From NCBI GenBank assembly GCA_013400975.1, contig WBMZ01008948.1, positions 186,001 through 250,000 of the forward strand: 64,000 nucleotides of DNA. Direction: 5' to 3'. The position numbers and the translations under genes were made by a program. Below are positions 21,439 to 34,600 of this stretch, piece by piece. Position 1 is the first letter of the stretch; the number at the start of each line of letters is the position of its first letter. The notes under the pieces are model-generated. The model ran no database searches and had not been told where the DNA came from. It worked only from the letters and a program-made list of their open reading frames with translations. This DNA is from Atrichornis clamosus (Eukaryota > Chordata > Aves > Passeriformes > Menuridae).

Positions 21439-24350
21439 AAAAACCCCAAACCAGCTTTGATTGCTTGGTTTGCAGGGCCAAGGTCTGCTGTGCCTTGTGG
21501 GAGCATCCCTGGGTGTCAGGCAGCACTGCAGGAACCACCCTGGAGGCACACTGGGAAGAGTCAGAGACAAAGCAATGATGGCCTTTCAAGGTGAAGCACC
21601 CAAATCCCAAACTGAGATATTGGGAAGGAGAAATGGGGATGATCCATCACAGAAGAGCAGAATTCAATGCAATGGTTCATGCTTCAATCCTTTGGAGCAC
21701 GAGTGGAGTAACCCATCAAAACACCACAGCAGGAAGGTGGGAATGGTGGGGCATACAATTCCATGCAGTCCCGCCTCCCATCAGGACAGCCCTGAGAGCA
21801 CAGGATCAGCAAGCCATGAAGCCTCTCATAAAAATAACTTCTCTGACACCAATACAGACATTTTTAGCAAACGTGTGACAGAATTCAATCTGGGAATGTG
21901 TTTTTCTGAGGTGCACTGTGACGGTGTCAGCCGGGGCAGGGCTCCCCATGGGGAGGGTCGTGGGGCACAGCTGACTTTGTACAGCTCAGACCAGTCTGGG
22001 GCCCTGTCTGAGCAGGGCTTTTACCCTGGAAACATGAGGTGCTTCACATTTATGCCTCCTGCTCCTCAACTCCATCTCACTGCGGCCGAGTAACAGAGAG
22101 AGAGCACATTCCCAAAGCAGATTTCTCTTGGGCAGGTCTAAACCTCACTGCTGGAATTCAAATAGAGGAGCCCATTATTCTCTGAATGGGATAAGGCACA
22201 GGCCAACCAGAAAGTGAAAATTAGTCTAATGTCAGGAAAACTGATTTTATTAGAGAAATGCTTTTAGGAAAGAAGATGGGCTGAAATGACCTGAATTTGA
22301 AAGCCTGTTTCAAATTTATTCAGGTTTCTTGGATGGCTTATTTTTTTTTCAGGGAAGCCCTACCACATAGCTAGAACAGTGGGGTTTAATTTTCTTTTTC
22401 TTTTTTCATGTTATTTTCTTACTTACTTTCTTCCTCACTTGGATGAAATTGGTTCTGTACAAGAATATGGCAGGTCACTTTCTTCACTTGGCAGCCAGTA
22501 CAGGACTGGACTCTGCACAGGTTTTGGAGCTGAAGAGGTGTCTGTGTCCAGTTTTAATCCCAGCACTTCTCTCCCAGCAACTTCTGCAGCACTGACGCCA
22601 AAGCTCACTATTGAACTGCGTCCATGGTAATTAATTCTAATTTTAGATCCACCTCTTTTTGACCACCAATAAATCCATGTTGCTTTGTAATTCAGAAGTG
22701 GGATATGTTCCAGCATGACAGAATTTGCCATTTTAAAACCATTTCTGTACCTACACCCCAGCTGTCAGTAACCTCGATATGTTTGGCAGATGAAAAATGA
22801 TACCTGTGTGCTTCAGGGTTGGGTAAAGCCTGTGGGATGGCAATTCCAACAGCAGTTTCCTTCCTGGGACTGCAGGCACTGGAGCACAGCAATGCCGTTG
22901 GCTATGGAAGTGGCTCTCTGTGCAGAAGGAACACGATCTGGGTGTCATTACCACGTGCTGAAATTCTTCCAAGGATTCAGCCACTGGAAACGGCAATTCT
23001 GCTTCAAAACCACATTTGCTGAAAATCCTTTACTTGCTCCTTATGTGGCTTTTATACCAACAAAAAATGTTAATTCTAATAGTTAAAACACTCCCTTCTT
23101 TTCTTCTTTAGAGCCTTTTAGAGATAAGTAATATAGAAAGATTGTTTTATTAGTCTGCAGGCTGTTGTCCAACTATTCCTCAGACGTTTTCTAATCTAAT
23201 TGTATTTCAAAGAGCTGCCAAAAATATGAATTTTATTTAATTCCAGTAATAGATCTATATATCCGAAACTATGCCTAGCTCTGAATCCTTCTGTGATGAC
23301 AGCTGCTTTCATGGTAGGCATGGTACCTGACATTTGGGGTTACTCCTGAGGAAATTGGTATAGCTGGTGTCAGACCAAGCTGACGTGGTTTCAGCTTCCA
23401 TATCCTCAGGCACCTTCCAATTAGAGTGAAAACCTGCACTAATTTGAAACACAAACCAATAAATAACTGGGTCTGAGTGGGGGAGCAGAGCCCACTCACA
23501 GCAGTGAGCTCTTGTCATGCCCAGCTCATCTAAAAGCTGCACAGCCCCCTGTCCCTGCCCTGGGGGACAGCAGGGGGGTCCCAGCCTCACTGCTCCTCTG
23601 GTCCAGCTGGAATTCTCCAGGGCAGAGGAGGGATGCTGTCTGGCATCTTAGATCAGAGCAACCTGATCCATAACACACAGCACAGTAAAAGTATGGTTGC
23701 ATTAAACACTTAAGGCAGACTCAGTGCATGGTACTTGTCCCACTCACACGCATTTCCAGCCTAGCAGTCACTGCACTGGAGACAGAATTTTGATTAATCC
23801 CACTGGGGATTCTCTCCCTCTGATACACATTCTGTAGCTCACTACCATATTCCAAACAAACACTCAGAGGTGTTATATTTATATGAAAAAAGCTTAATTA
23901 TTTGTTGTGTTCAGCCCCTACCTTACCTACTTTGGTAAATGAAAACCCAAAATATCTGACACTACAACCCCTCCTTTTTTGAGCTGCACATTCCAGAGCA
24001 GCTGTTGAACTTGCCAGCTCATGCCCGACACCCATAATGATGAACATGCAGACCTTTCTCTGTTTTGTCTTTTCCATCCAGAATATCAGAATGCCAGCAT
24101 ATGACAAGGAGAGGAGTGACAAATGCTGCTGGTAACTGGTACAGGATTTGCAATAAGGGATTTGACAAGGAAGTGCTTTAGTTCAGCTTCCTGCCCATGC
24201 TGTCCTGAGAAGATGATATGATTTAAGCAGCCAGTGTGCACACATCCCTAAATTTGCTTCCAGCTCTGAGGATCTTCCTGGGGAGCTGAAAGGCATCCTA
24301 CTCCTCCCCAGTGCACCTGGAACAAAGTAATTTAACAAAGAAAAGCAACT

Positions 24351-24451
24351 TCACAGAATCCCAGGATGGGCCAGGCCGGAAGAGACCACAGTGGGGCATC
24401 TGGTCCCAGCTCCCTGCTCCAGCAGGACCACCCCAGAGCACAGGGCACAAT
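24351..24451 (-). mobile_element. Old CR1 LINE 3' end
   Basis: 'tcacagaatcccaggatggg', 'ccggaagagacca', 'tctggtcccagctccctgct' and 'ccagcaggaccaccccagag' follow the older CR1 3' UTR ('ctgctcNagcagggNcacc') in antisense. Divergence is higher than in the GCCATGGGCAGGGA copies. Confidence 0.78.
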
Positions 24452-27400
24452 TTTACAGACTTTTCTGCAGTCTCAGTACTTTGGGTAAGACCCCTTCTGA
24501 GCAATTTTTCATTCATCGCTAAAACTAGGAGCTGATTCTCCTGCAGACCAGAAGAGTTGAAAGAGAGCTGCAGGGGAAAAAAAAACCATAAAGGCAGGCA
24601 ATGAAAATTCTTTCTAGCCAAACTACTTTCCCCAGTAAAAGGGGAAAGTTGGATGGGGGCAAAGCAGGTTCTGAGGCAGCTGATGCTCTAAATTATCATT
24701 AGTATCACAATCAGCACAAAGACAGTGTTCCATTGGAACACAGCACATTCTTCTACTTCCACCCTGTGTATTGCAATATTAATGATTCCTTTTTAACCAC
24801 TTTGTTCCCATTTGCTTTTTTATCCATAGCTCTACTATTAACCTAAATTGCCAGTAAATTGTGTATTGGAGACTGGGATTTGTTTTGGTTTGGCTTTTAC
24901 AACCATCACAACAAAGAGCATTTACTGCCCTTACTCACCAAAAACTCCGTATAGAAGATATAATGTCAACAAATATCATCACAGCATTTCCACACAAGCA
25001 GGATTTAGGGTGGATATTCCCAAAGTGTCACATTTTCTACTCTACCCAGAAGAGATTCTTTTATATTTGAGCAATCTCAGAACTATGTCATCACTCACAG
25101 AACTCATACTGGATGACTGGGAAATACTGGATTCCACTGGAAATCCCAGAGTTTTTGACCACTGTTTGTGCTCACATTTGGAGCTGAGTAGTCAGACAAG
25201 GAAGGTTTTGACAACTAAAAAGCAGCAACAAATTTCAACTCCAGAAGAGCATCACTGTGTGTTAATGTCAATCTGTGCAGTTACCAAAGTCCTGGGCAGG
25301 TTTTAAAGGTAAAAGTTCTTCTGCCAAGGTCCAGAACCCCCTGAGCCCCTGGGCTGCAATTTTTTAGTTGAAAATTTTTGGCTGAAACACGTTGAAGTAT
25401 TCACAGGTGCACAGGAAACTTATGATTTTCTGATAGGAAAAGATTTCATTTAGCTTCTAAAGTGAACCCCCTCTAAAGAGTGAGGTATTTAACACAAACC
25501 AACCACAGAGCATTGAGAACATTTCAAAAGTACAGATCAAAATATCCACATACTTTTCAGCAGGTGAATTATTTAGTCCTTTTTAAAAAGTACTAGCAGA
25601 GAAAACCTGCTGAAATGTTTACCTAAATGCAGTGAAACATCCCCACAGAGTCTGTGTTTCCTTACAGAGCATTACCCTGCCCCTGGTAAATTATTATACA
25701 TTTTTTAAAAAGGAATGATACATAAAAAATTAATACCTACCTCCTCATCATAGCACAATTTAAGCACATATGAAAGTATTTATAAGAGTATATCCTCTAA
25801 AGCCAAAGCTACTTACTGAATATATAAACAGAAATAGCTTCAGAAAGGTATTTAACTTCCAGCACTGATATCAAACACTGCTACAGAAATATTCCTAAAA
25901 GGCTTTTCTGCCTGTGAGAGCCTACAAAAAGTTGTGTTCTGCCTTTTTTTTATTTAAAGAAATTCAATACATATATTTTTGCTCTGTCACTTCCACTTCA
26001 AAACTCAGATTCGTGTTGCTCCCTTCCCCTTTCAACACTGGGCTGATGTTTACATATTTCTGCTTCTCAGCAGCTGAAAGCCACCATCACTTTCTCTGCC
26101 TCTCACGTATGATCTGCAAGACCCAACCATGTAAACTTGCTGAATTCCACCTAGAAAAATGTGATTATCTTCTTTATCCAGGCAGACACATGGGCAAATT
26201 CCCACATGCTGCATTCCTCTGGCAGCATAGGGAGAACACTGCCTTTAGTGGTTTAAAGAAAAGCCTGTGTTTCAAAAGTATAACCAAAAGTGAGACATCT
26301 GCAAATTAATAAATGCTCTAATTAATATGCTTTTAAACCACGGCATGCTGAGCTATTATAACTTCACCTTTACGGGAGGTTACCCAGGCAGGTCTCATTA
26401 AAGTGGGAATCAAACCTTCATCTCCAAACTGCATTGCCCTCTCTCTGGTTTAGCTATTTCTGGGATAAAACCCTTCCTCTTGAGCACCAGGCACGACATT
26501 TCCTTTGAACTTGTTTGCAGCTTCTTGTAAGCTGGAGAACATTCAGTCCCTCATAAGTGTTTTCTGAGAAATAAAAGCATCCCAGGCCATGAGAGAGATG
26601 GAGGTGACCAGGGTTAACAAACACACGCGTGACAGAATAAAATGAATCAGGGGCTTGTTTTTGTCTCTATCAAAAGAGATCGGATCCTTCTGGAAAAGGA
26701 CAACAGCTTTACTTGAAGCAGTTTCTTTCACACAAAATTTATCCAGCAATGCTCAAAACCTCCTTCATTCCAAACTCACTTTTGCAAGTAAAAAAGGGGT
26801 GAGGATGATGCTGGGCCACGGTTTTAAAAGCCTAAATATTGGTATTTCAATTTATGCTGCTCTTAGGTAAAACTGCAATTTGCAGTGTCACCTGGAGGAG
26901 ATGTTCTGGCACAGGTCTAGGGGGAAAAATACAGATTGCTGTGATTTTGGGATTAAATATGGGTTTAGCAAAGAAAACTGGGCAGGAAGACTCATGGAGC
27001 AAGGGAGTTTCTAGAAGAAGAAAAGGCCAAGCACATTTTCTCTAGGTTGGAACTTCGGCATCCTCAACTGACACCAATCTCTGCTTCCCTGTGTGCCACA
27101 AAGGATGCCAGAGGCATTTCCTCAGAGATTCCTCCTCCCTGATGAGGAAAATCTCCCTCAGTTGACACTGTGTCTATAGTGTCTATAGACAGGCAGTGTC
27201 TATAAAGCCATGTACAATGCACAGAGGTCCCACAGTGCTCTTAGCAAAGGACTCACAGGATTATTTTAAGGTATTATCTTTAAAAAAATCACATTTTAAA
27301 CAATATTCACTGTCCCCTGGATAGAAACTCTAGACAATTTCAGTCCAGTGGGTCTGGGTCTTTGCTGAACCTTCTCCAAGGCCTGGTTTATGCAGTGAAC

Positions 27401-27925
27401 CATGCAGGGAATGTCTCACTCCACTGTACTAAATCCCTCCTAGTTTTGAAATGAGCTGCAGCATTTGGGACTGTGGCATTCCCAGGAGCATGATCAAGCC
27501 AGGGTGAGGGTCCCAGCTCCCCAGGTCATTTGAACATGCACAGGAAATATGTGTTTGCATGAAATCTTCATGCATTTAATTTTGCAGAAAATATTTGTAG
27601 TTTTGCCAGCATTGTTGAAAAGTAAATACTGTGACCATACTGTAAAGTAACACCAGAGGCTTTAGATAGTTCGTGTTACAGCTGTGAGCTGACCCATTTT
27701 CAGACCTTAAAAGCTGAAACTGCTTGGCAAACAGGCAGAAATGTGTGCAGACATGTCCTGCAGCAAAGAAACAGAGTGACCCTATTAAAAAATATCCAAA
27801 AATCAGAAGCCAGCACAGCCCCTGATGGCAGGGGACGCGTGGCCATGGGTGCAGCAGCACAGTTAACTCAGGATTTGTGACAGCCTTCAAAGGCAGCACC
27901 AGGCTCAGCACTCCCAGCACCTGTT
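24452..27925. other. Unique non-coding stretch
   Basis: No gene recognised in about 3.5 kb. A 152-codon plus-strand frame (24848-25306) and a 131-codon frame (25914-26309) have no domain that I recognise and are near the length expected by chance. A short GTGTCTATA repeat lies at 27170-27204. Confidence 0.5.
27170..27204. repeat. GTGTCTATA repeated three times
   Basis: GTGTCTATA occurs at 27170-27178, 27179-27187 and 27196-27204, the last after 8 bp. The middle copy forms a perfect GTCTATAGAC palindrome at 27181-27190. Confidence 0.85.
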
Positions 27926-28105
27926 TGGAACAGGCTGCCCAGGGCAGTGGTGGAATCACTGTCCCTGGAATTTGTCCAGAAACATGTGGATGTGACACCA
28001 GGGGACAAGGGCTGGTGGTGGCCTTGGCCGTGCTGGGGCGATGGTTGGACTCCATCCTAGAACCAGGAAGGTTGGATAGACCCTCTGAGATTCTACTCCT
28101 TCTGT
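27926..28105 (+). mobile_element. CR1 LINE 3' end, older subfamily
   Basis: Plus-sense CR1: 'ggaacaggctgcccagggca', 'gtggtggaatcactgtccct', 'gatggttggactcca' and a decayed tail 'gagattctactcct'. This UTR type lacks the GCCATGGGCAGGGA block and is related to the tail at 5043. Confidence 0.88.
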
Positions 28106-29092
28106 AGCTTGGGTTTTCTTTTTGAACTCTGACAAAGTGCCTGCTGCTGCAGGGTCACATAATCCAAGATAATCCATGCCAGGATACTGCACCAATACAC
28201 TTCTCTTTCCCTGTGGATCAGCGCCAGACACTGGAATCCCAGGAACAACAAACCAGCCATTTCTGCTGGATCACATCAAGGTCGTTGGCTTTGCAGAAAC
28301 ACAAAGTTCCTGAGCCAAGGAGCTTCAGCTGCAATGTGAAAAACACTGTGACCAGAATTCCCTTGTGGATCTGTCCCACTTCTTTGAAACCAAGACAAAA
28401 TTTCCATTGGTTTGTATCTGCTGTAGCTCTGACCCGCAGACTGTGAGTGACTGTCACTACAAACACAACACAAACACTGCTACACCTTTCTGTGTGCCCT
28501 CAACCCTTCTCTTCTCTGTGCTCTCCAGCTCTCCCAGCTCACCTCAAAGAGGGATTATCCAGCAAATTCCGCACTGCACAGGTAGGAAGGTGTCTTTAGG
28601 GGCACAGACAAAATGTAATACCTGGCTTCTATGATACTAATCAAACCCAAAATGGCAAATGAGAACCCCCAGGGGCATTAGAGACTATTAATATCTGCCT
28701 TGTAAGAAGCCCTCCCCACAGACTGCAAAATGAAGACTAGCTAACCATGAAAAAAATTATACAGGAAGTTAAATATGCTGCTAGTAGTGCATTTCAGCCT
28801 TGTGATGCATCACAGGGCTAAAATGAAACAAGTATTCGAGCTTAGACGCCTCCACTTCATCCCCTGGACTGTAATTTTTTCAAAACTGAATTCAGTGAGA
28901 CCAGTGCTCTGTGACACCTGATCAGCAGCAGGTATGGACACAGACAGGAGGGCAGCCACACCACCAACAAAACAGAGGTGGAAATTTTCTGTGAATTAGG
29001 CTGTTTCTGAGCTCGATAGATAGAGCTTTATCATATTAGCAAAGAAATACACACACACACAAACACACACAGAGATACATAAATAAATATAT
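28106..29092. other. Unique non-coding stretch ending in a CA repeat
   Basis: No gene recognised. An imperfect (AC) microsatellite lies just before the next CR1. Confidence 0.5.
29049..29070. repeat. Imperfect (AC)n microsatellite
   Basis: Twenty-two bases of AC repeat with one AA interruption, just upstream of the CR1 copy at 29093. Confidence 0.9.
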
Positions 29093-29283
29093 GGAACAGG
29101 CTCCCCAGGGAATGGGCACGGCCCCAAGGCTGCCAGAGCTCCAGGAGCCTTTGGACAATGCTCCCAGGGATGCACAGGGTGGGATTGGTGGGGGGTCTGT
29201 GCAGGGACAGGAGCTGGACTTAACGATCATTGTGGGTCCCTTCCACCTCAGGGGTCCCTTCCAGCTCAGCTTCTGTGATACAG
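29093..29283 (+). mobile_element. CR1 LINE 3' end with an internal 18-bp duplication
   Basis: 'ggaacaggctccccagggaa', 'tgggcacggccccaaggctg', 'ccagagctccaggagc', 'gggatgcacagggtgggatt' and the tail 'cagcttctgtgata'. An 18-bp unit 'gggtcccttccacctcag' is repeated with one change at 29234-29251 and 29252-29269. The UTR type is shared with 30330, 42401 and 52534. Confidence 0.93.
29234..29269. repeat. 18-bp tandem duplication inside CR1
   Basis: 'gggtcccttccacctcag' is followed directly by 'gggtcccttccagctcag'. The single difference is one base. The related copy at 30330 has the unit once, so the duplication arose in this copy or its own source lineage. Confidence 0.9.
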
Positions 29284-30329
29284 ATTTATAAATTTCCTAT
29301 TTTTTGTTTTTGATGTCCAGTGAAGAATCATCACCAGTGAAGAATCTGAGCCAGCGTCCCTAAAGCATCTGGACAACGAGAGGATGCCAGGACTCATGCC
29401 ACTGGGAAGGCAGGATCCCTGTGCCAGGCTGCTCCCAGCCCCGGGTGTGGACAGCCCAGGCCCAGCCCAGGAGCAGCACGAGGCTCTGCTGATCCCCAGC
29501 CCCACAGGGCCAGCTCTCACCTCCCTCTGGATGCAGCTCACTGAGCTCTTCCTTCTGTGCACACTTAATCCATTAAGCCTCCCGTGAATACGTGCTTAGA
29601 GTCTAATGACTCTTCTTGATCTTGTGTCTCTCATTACTAAAGCTGGAAATTAATGAACAGGAGCCTCTGCCACCGTCACTGCGTGCTCTGCCATGGGAGC
29701 TCATCCCAGCTGGGAGCTCATCCCAGCACAGGAACCACTGGCAGCTCCCTCGAAAACCAACTCTCAGGAGTCGTGTGCCTCACCCCAGAGCCTCCCACCT
29801 GTCTGTGCAGAGTTATCATAAACCATCAGAACAACACTGACCGATACATTCCATTGCTAAAAAATTAAATTACTTGCACAGAAGCTGTGGATGAAGGGGC
29901 AGAACCACTCTGCACAGACACAAAACAAGTGGTGCAGTAACATTACAGCAGCTTTTCCCTGCATGGCTTCTCCCACAGCTTGCAGGGGGCACCTGTGGGA
30001 TTTGGGCCACATTCCCCCACCCCCCTCTACAGTAACAGGCTGGTTTGGGGGGCACTGCTTTCCCCACCTAGGAATTCAGGATGCTGTTTTATCTTCAGTC
30101 ATTTAAAAATGACTGAAAGTTGACAACACATCTCAGGGACATGCAACATATAACCAGGAAAAACTGATATTGCAGGGACCTCCCACTACAAATATCATGG
30201 AATAATATTCCTCTGAAACACCTCCCCATTGTTGTAGGAAGCTTTAAGCCTGGGTGATTTAATTGACTCTTCACATAAAGCGCAGCAGAAATGTTTCCAC
30301 AACCACAAACTGCACAAGGAGTTAGTGAC
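29284..30329. other. Unique non-coding stretch between two like CR1 copies
   Basis: No gene recognised. GC-richer part at 29380-29530 with no intact reading frame of note. Confidence 0.5.
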
Positions 30330-30610
30330 GATCTCTGCTCCCTGTGACAGGGACAGGACCCAGGGAATGGCTGGGGCTGTGCCCAGGGACGGTCAGGTTG
30401 GATATCAGGAAAAGGTTCTTCCTCCAGAGTGGGCACTGCACAGGCTCCCCAGGGAATGGGCACGGCCCCAAGGCTGCCAGAGCTCCAGGAACATTTGGAC
30501 AACGCTCCCAGGGATGCACAGGGTGGGATTGTTGGGGGGTCTGTGCAGGGCTGAGTGTTGGGCTGAATGATCCTTGTAGGTCTTTCCAACTCAGGATACT
30601 CTATGATTTA
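30330..30610 (+). mobile_element. CR1 LINE 3' end, same subfamily as 29093
   Basis: About 281 bp in plus sense: 'gacagggacaggacccaggg', 'ggttggatatcaggaaaagg', 'ctccccagggaatgggcacg', 'gggatgcacagggtgggatt' and the tail 'ggatactctatgattt'. It extends about 95 bp further 5' than the copy at 29093, and the shared part is closely similar. Confidence 0.95.
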
Positions 30611-31540
30611 ATTTTCTTCAACTGTCTCTTTTTTTTCTCCTTAAGTCAGGGGAGAAGGGGAGAAAAATAACAAATCAATACCCTGCTGCCATTGGCTCAC
30701 TCATTTTTAAGGAGCAGCAGTAGAAATAATAACAGATAGAGTTGTAAAGCACAAAGTGCACTGAACTCCTATCAGCTACATCCCTTTTTCATTTGCTGAG
30801 GACAAGCTGATTATAAAGCTTGATCCTGGATCTCATCTCCAGTCTTTAAAACCACGGATCTATTTGTAGCACTGCTAGGGAAGGGGACTGGGGGCCCTTG
30901 GATTCAGAGAAGGAAGCGCAGTGTGATGAGGGCCAGGAGATCCAGCGTGGCTCAGCTCACTGCCCGTGCTGCTCCTTCAGCCTCTTGGGACTGAAGCCAC
31001 CAGGAGGAAGAAGACAGTTTGAAATGCTCTGGTGTTTGTGAGGCTGAGTGCAAGTTCTGCAGTTCGCACGCACCCATCATTTTTAAAACTTCCTGCAGCA
31101 CCAGTCTTTCCCACACTCCTTCAGCCTCAAAGTGCTGGAAGCTCAGCAAGTCAGGGAATTCCAGGCACTAAATCAGAGCAACTCATCTTTTATTCATACA
31201 CCATGAATTTCTCCTTTCACAGCAGCAAATGCAGGTTAAAGTGGTGGTTGTGTCCCTGCTCCCTGGCCATTTCCACCCTGACAAACAAGGAAGTTGCTGC
31301 TGCTGGCATTTCCCAGAAGGAATGGCTGGGAGCACATGGAAACCCCACTGACTCTTTCTTCTGTCACAGTGTAAGCTTTTGCAGGATTTTAGAGCCACTG
31401 AAAAGATTTCAAACCTAGACATAACCTAGACATAAGTTTCAAAGATCACTTTGGGATAAAAATAGGTTAAATAATGTATCAAACCCTCTGAGTTTGGTTA
31501 TTTGAGATTAACTAACTTTTCAACCATTTGATAAATCTAC
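30611..31540. other. Unique non-coding stretch
   Basis: No gene recognised. An 11-bp tandem duplication (AACCTAGACAT) lies at 31412-31433. Confidence 0.5.
31412..31433. repeat. 11-bp tandem duplication
   Basis: AACCTAGACAT occurs twice in direct succession, a small replication-slippage type duplication. Confidence 0.9.
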
Positions 31541-31690
31541 AAGTCATGGAATCATGGAATGGTTTGGGTTGGGAGGGAGCTTAAAGCCCATCCAGTCCCA
31601 CTCCTGCCCTGGGCAGGGACACCTTCCACTATCCCAGGTTGCTCCAAGCCCCGTCCAGCCTGGCCTTGGACACTTCCAGGGATGGGGCAT
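31541..31690 (-). mobile_element. CR1 LINE 3' end, truncated
   Basis: Antisense CR1 starting 'agtcatggaatcatggaatg' and running through 'ggtttgggttgggagggagc', 'gggacaccttccactatccc' and 'ggccttggacacttccaggg' to 'atggggcat'. Close to consensus, so fairly young. Confidence 0.95.
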
Positions 31691-34600
31691 CTCCCTAAAT
31701 TTAGCATTTCCCCCCACCCCAAAGTAACTTAAGGAATCCTATGTGCATATTTATGGCTCCTAACCATGTCTGAGTACCAGATGCTCCATGATGCACACCT
31801 GGCTTCTGAGCAGAGAACAGACAGAACACAAGAAATGTCCTATGGAAAAATGGAAAAAATAATACAGCCCTTTGTCAGAAAAAACTGTGGCCAGCCCCAG
31901 TGTAAAAACAGAGAACCTCCAACCCCAGCTTCCCAAGCCAGAAGGGTTTAGTAATGTACCAGCTGAAATCAAACTGCATCACAACATCAGTTCTCTCCAT
32001 TCCTTCCCCTCCTGCTCTCACATCTTTGTCTCTGCCTGTGGTGGAAAGAGGGAAGAAAAACTTCTTCCAAGGATTTCAGTGAATATTTCTTATCTCTTTA
32101 AGTGGTTCCTAATATTTTTCTATAACCTTTTGAAGACAGCTTTATAGAAAATACTAATTTTTACCTCCCCAAAATAATATTTAGTCTTAAATATGAAAAT
32201 CTAGTTCTGAAACTGCTTAGTGAAGAATAACATTTAGTGAACTTCGAAGTTATCATTGTAGAAAGCTGTGTTTGGAGAAAAAACTCCTTAATACTTAAAA
32301 GAGAATAACAGTGGGATGAAATACAGCTACATACATGGATTTTAATTCAACTACATACATAGATTTGATGTATTTTTAAAATATGGAACTATTTTTTTAA
32401 AGCACTGAACCAGTTCTTAGTGCAACATTTCAAATTTTCAGAACTAGAGAATTCGGCAAGTGTTGCTAACAGGATTCCCGAAATTCCCAGCTCAATTGGT
32501 TTGAGAGCAGGCCTTTGAAAAAGATACCCAAGGCTGGAACCAGGGGGAGGTGATAGGGCTCACCCAGGCCCCACTGAGCATCACTGATCCACAGCCCAGG
32601 GAAACCAGACCAGGAAGAATAAATAATCCTTCAGGTTCCCTCCCAGGAAGACTAAATATTCCTCATGGATTTTACTGAGGAAGCAGCTGGCCTTCCTCTA
32701 CTAGAAGCCAAGTTGTTCCCATTTGGAGAGGACTGACAGCAGAAATCCAGGCTGTGAGGAGACACCTCCTTTAAGGAGCTCTTACTAAAGAGCAGCAGTA
32801 TTGAGGGGCTGTTGGAAAAAGCCTTTTTGGAGGAATTGGAAGGATACAGGTGGCAAAGGTGCTCATCAGACAGTTCTCTGCCAAGAAAGCAAAGGCCATT
32901 CCTACTTCACATCCCCAGGAGCCGAGGGTTTGTTCACCACTGGGAAGGGCTCACGAGACACTCACAAAGATGCAGCCTGGGAAAGGGGACGTGGCTTTTG
33001 GGGTTAATCCAGGTAAAACCCAAGAGCTGCATCTTCCTCTTCTAGCAAAATGGACAGGGGAGAGGTTAAAGTCTCTCAGAGCTGAGGCAGCAGCTTTTAA
33101 TGTTCAGCCATCACAGTGACAGCCCCCGTGCCCACATCCAGCCTCAAATCCTCCTGACACAGGGAAGCAAACGGCTGCAGAAGCCCTGGAAGCACCAGGG
33201 ACACAGCAGCTCCTGCCCTGTCCTGGAGGTGCTCAGGTTGAGCCAACACTACTGAGGGAATCCCCTTTCCATCCTGCAGCAGTCCTGCCTCCTTCTCCCC
33301 AGTTTCACACAGAAACTCTCCTGTCAGGGAGCAGGATGCCAGGTGTGCTCTTCCACACATCCCTCGGCTTGGGAGAGGCAGGTTAGCCAGGGGGAAGCAT
33401 TCCTGGGAAATAGGATTGCTGTTGTTTGTTCAGCTTTCCCACGAGTGGCTCAGTGGTATCCCAGAGTTGCAAATATTTTGTTCCAACCTCAAGGTTTTTC
33501 TCAGCAGCCTTTCACAAACACCTCAGGCCCCAGGAGGGCTCACTTGTCCTTGAACACAAACCCTTATCCCAGTCGGCTGATCCAAGGAGTCCAGGCTCAG
33601 CACTGAGCTCACAACACCACCTGCATTTTCCTTGCAGATCATACCAGGAATACACAAGTTGCTTGGAATCACAGCCCCACTTCTGCCTCACACACAGGGG
33701 AGCTGTTGCACCACTGCCCAAACGTCATACATTGAAATATTAATTTTGAAGCTGAAAAGAAGCAGGTCCAAGAAGAAGGCCCTGGGAGCAGGTCCGAGGC
33801 GTTACCTGGCCCAGGACCAATGCCAGCTGTTAATGCTATCCAGATGAGGCCAAAACATACCCAGGTGAACCCTGTGGCTTCCACCAGTCTCAGAACCCCT
33901 GAACAAGTCTCACTCCCGGGAAGCAATCTCAACATCCCATCCAGGCAGATGAGTTTCAGTGTTTGGCACAGGGCCACACCCTGCTCCCTGTGGCTCAGGC
34001 ATTCCAAGAAAGCACAACAAAGTCACTCAGGCCCAACACACTTATTTAGACAGACATGGCAATGCACATGCAAATCCACAGAGCTGATCCCTACCTGGCA
34101 GTGGAACAATTGCAAATTCACACCCTCTAATTTAATACAGTCACTCCTGGGCACAGGGACTTCATGCAACAACCCTCATTCAGTAAGGAAAATATCCTGG
34201 CTTGTTCCAGGGCCATTTCTTCATCAACAGGTCTACACTACAGACTGCTGGATGCAGAGGGAGGAATGTTTTTCTTAGTGCAGCGATAATCTACAAACCC
34301 AGGTTTACAGGAAAATGCAGGCAGATATGACAGAGACAGGAGAAACACAGCTCTCCCCCCGCAACACCTGGAACATTTCCCACGAGCAAAACTTGAACTT
34401 TCTTTCCCTCATATTTTAAATGTGTGAATCTGTAATGAAAAACATTTTTGGGAAAATTGCACTGATTTATTATTTTTTTAAATCCACATGTTACAACAGC
34501 AAGACAAAAATTAAATATTAAACTCTTTTCTTTGTTTTGCCTTTGGGGAAGGATGGGAGAGAGGGAGATTCCTCCCAGAAACATTCCAGGTTAATGCAAA

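Larger units (their letters stand above)
17599..24350. other. Long repeat-poor unique stretch
   Basis: No gene or transposon recognised in about 6.7 kb. It includes a Maf-type site (18013), AT-rich patches (18040-18180 and 18540-18740) and a run of ten G (21429-21438). The longest frame (21461-22093, 210 codons, plus) shows no domain, signal peptide or membrane segment. Confidence 0.5.

Noticed and set aside
21605..21630. Short CR1-like word 'gatattgggaaggag'
   Set aside because: Only about 15 bp match and no flanking CR1 sequence is present.
21461..22093. 210-codon plus-strand frame
   Set aside because: No domain, signal peptide or membrane segment, and overlapping frames on the other strand are almost as open. 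Composition is Ser/His/Gly-rich without pattern.
24848..25306. 152-codon plus-strand frame
   Set aside because: Leucine-rich-looking middle part but no repeat periodicity and no splice-site support.
33444..33460. tRNA A-box-like word TGGCTCAGTGGT
   Set aside because: No matching B box, acceptor stem or cloverleaf can be drawn around it.
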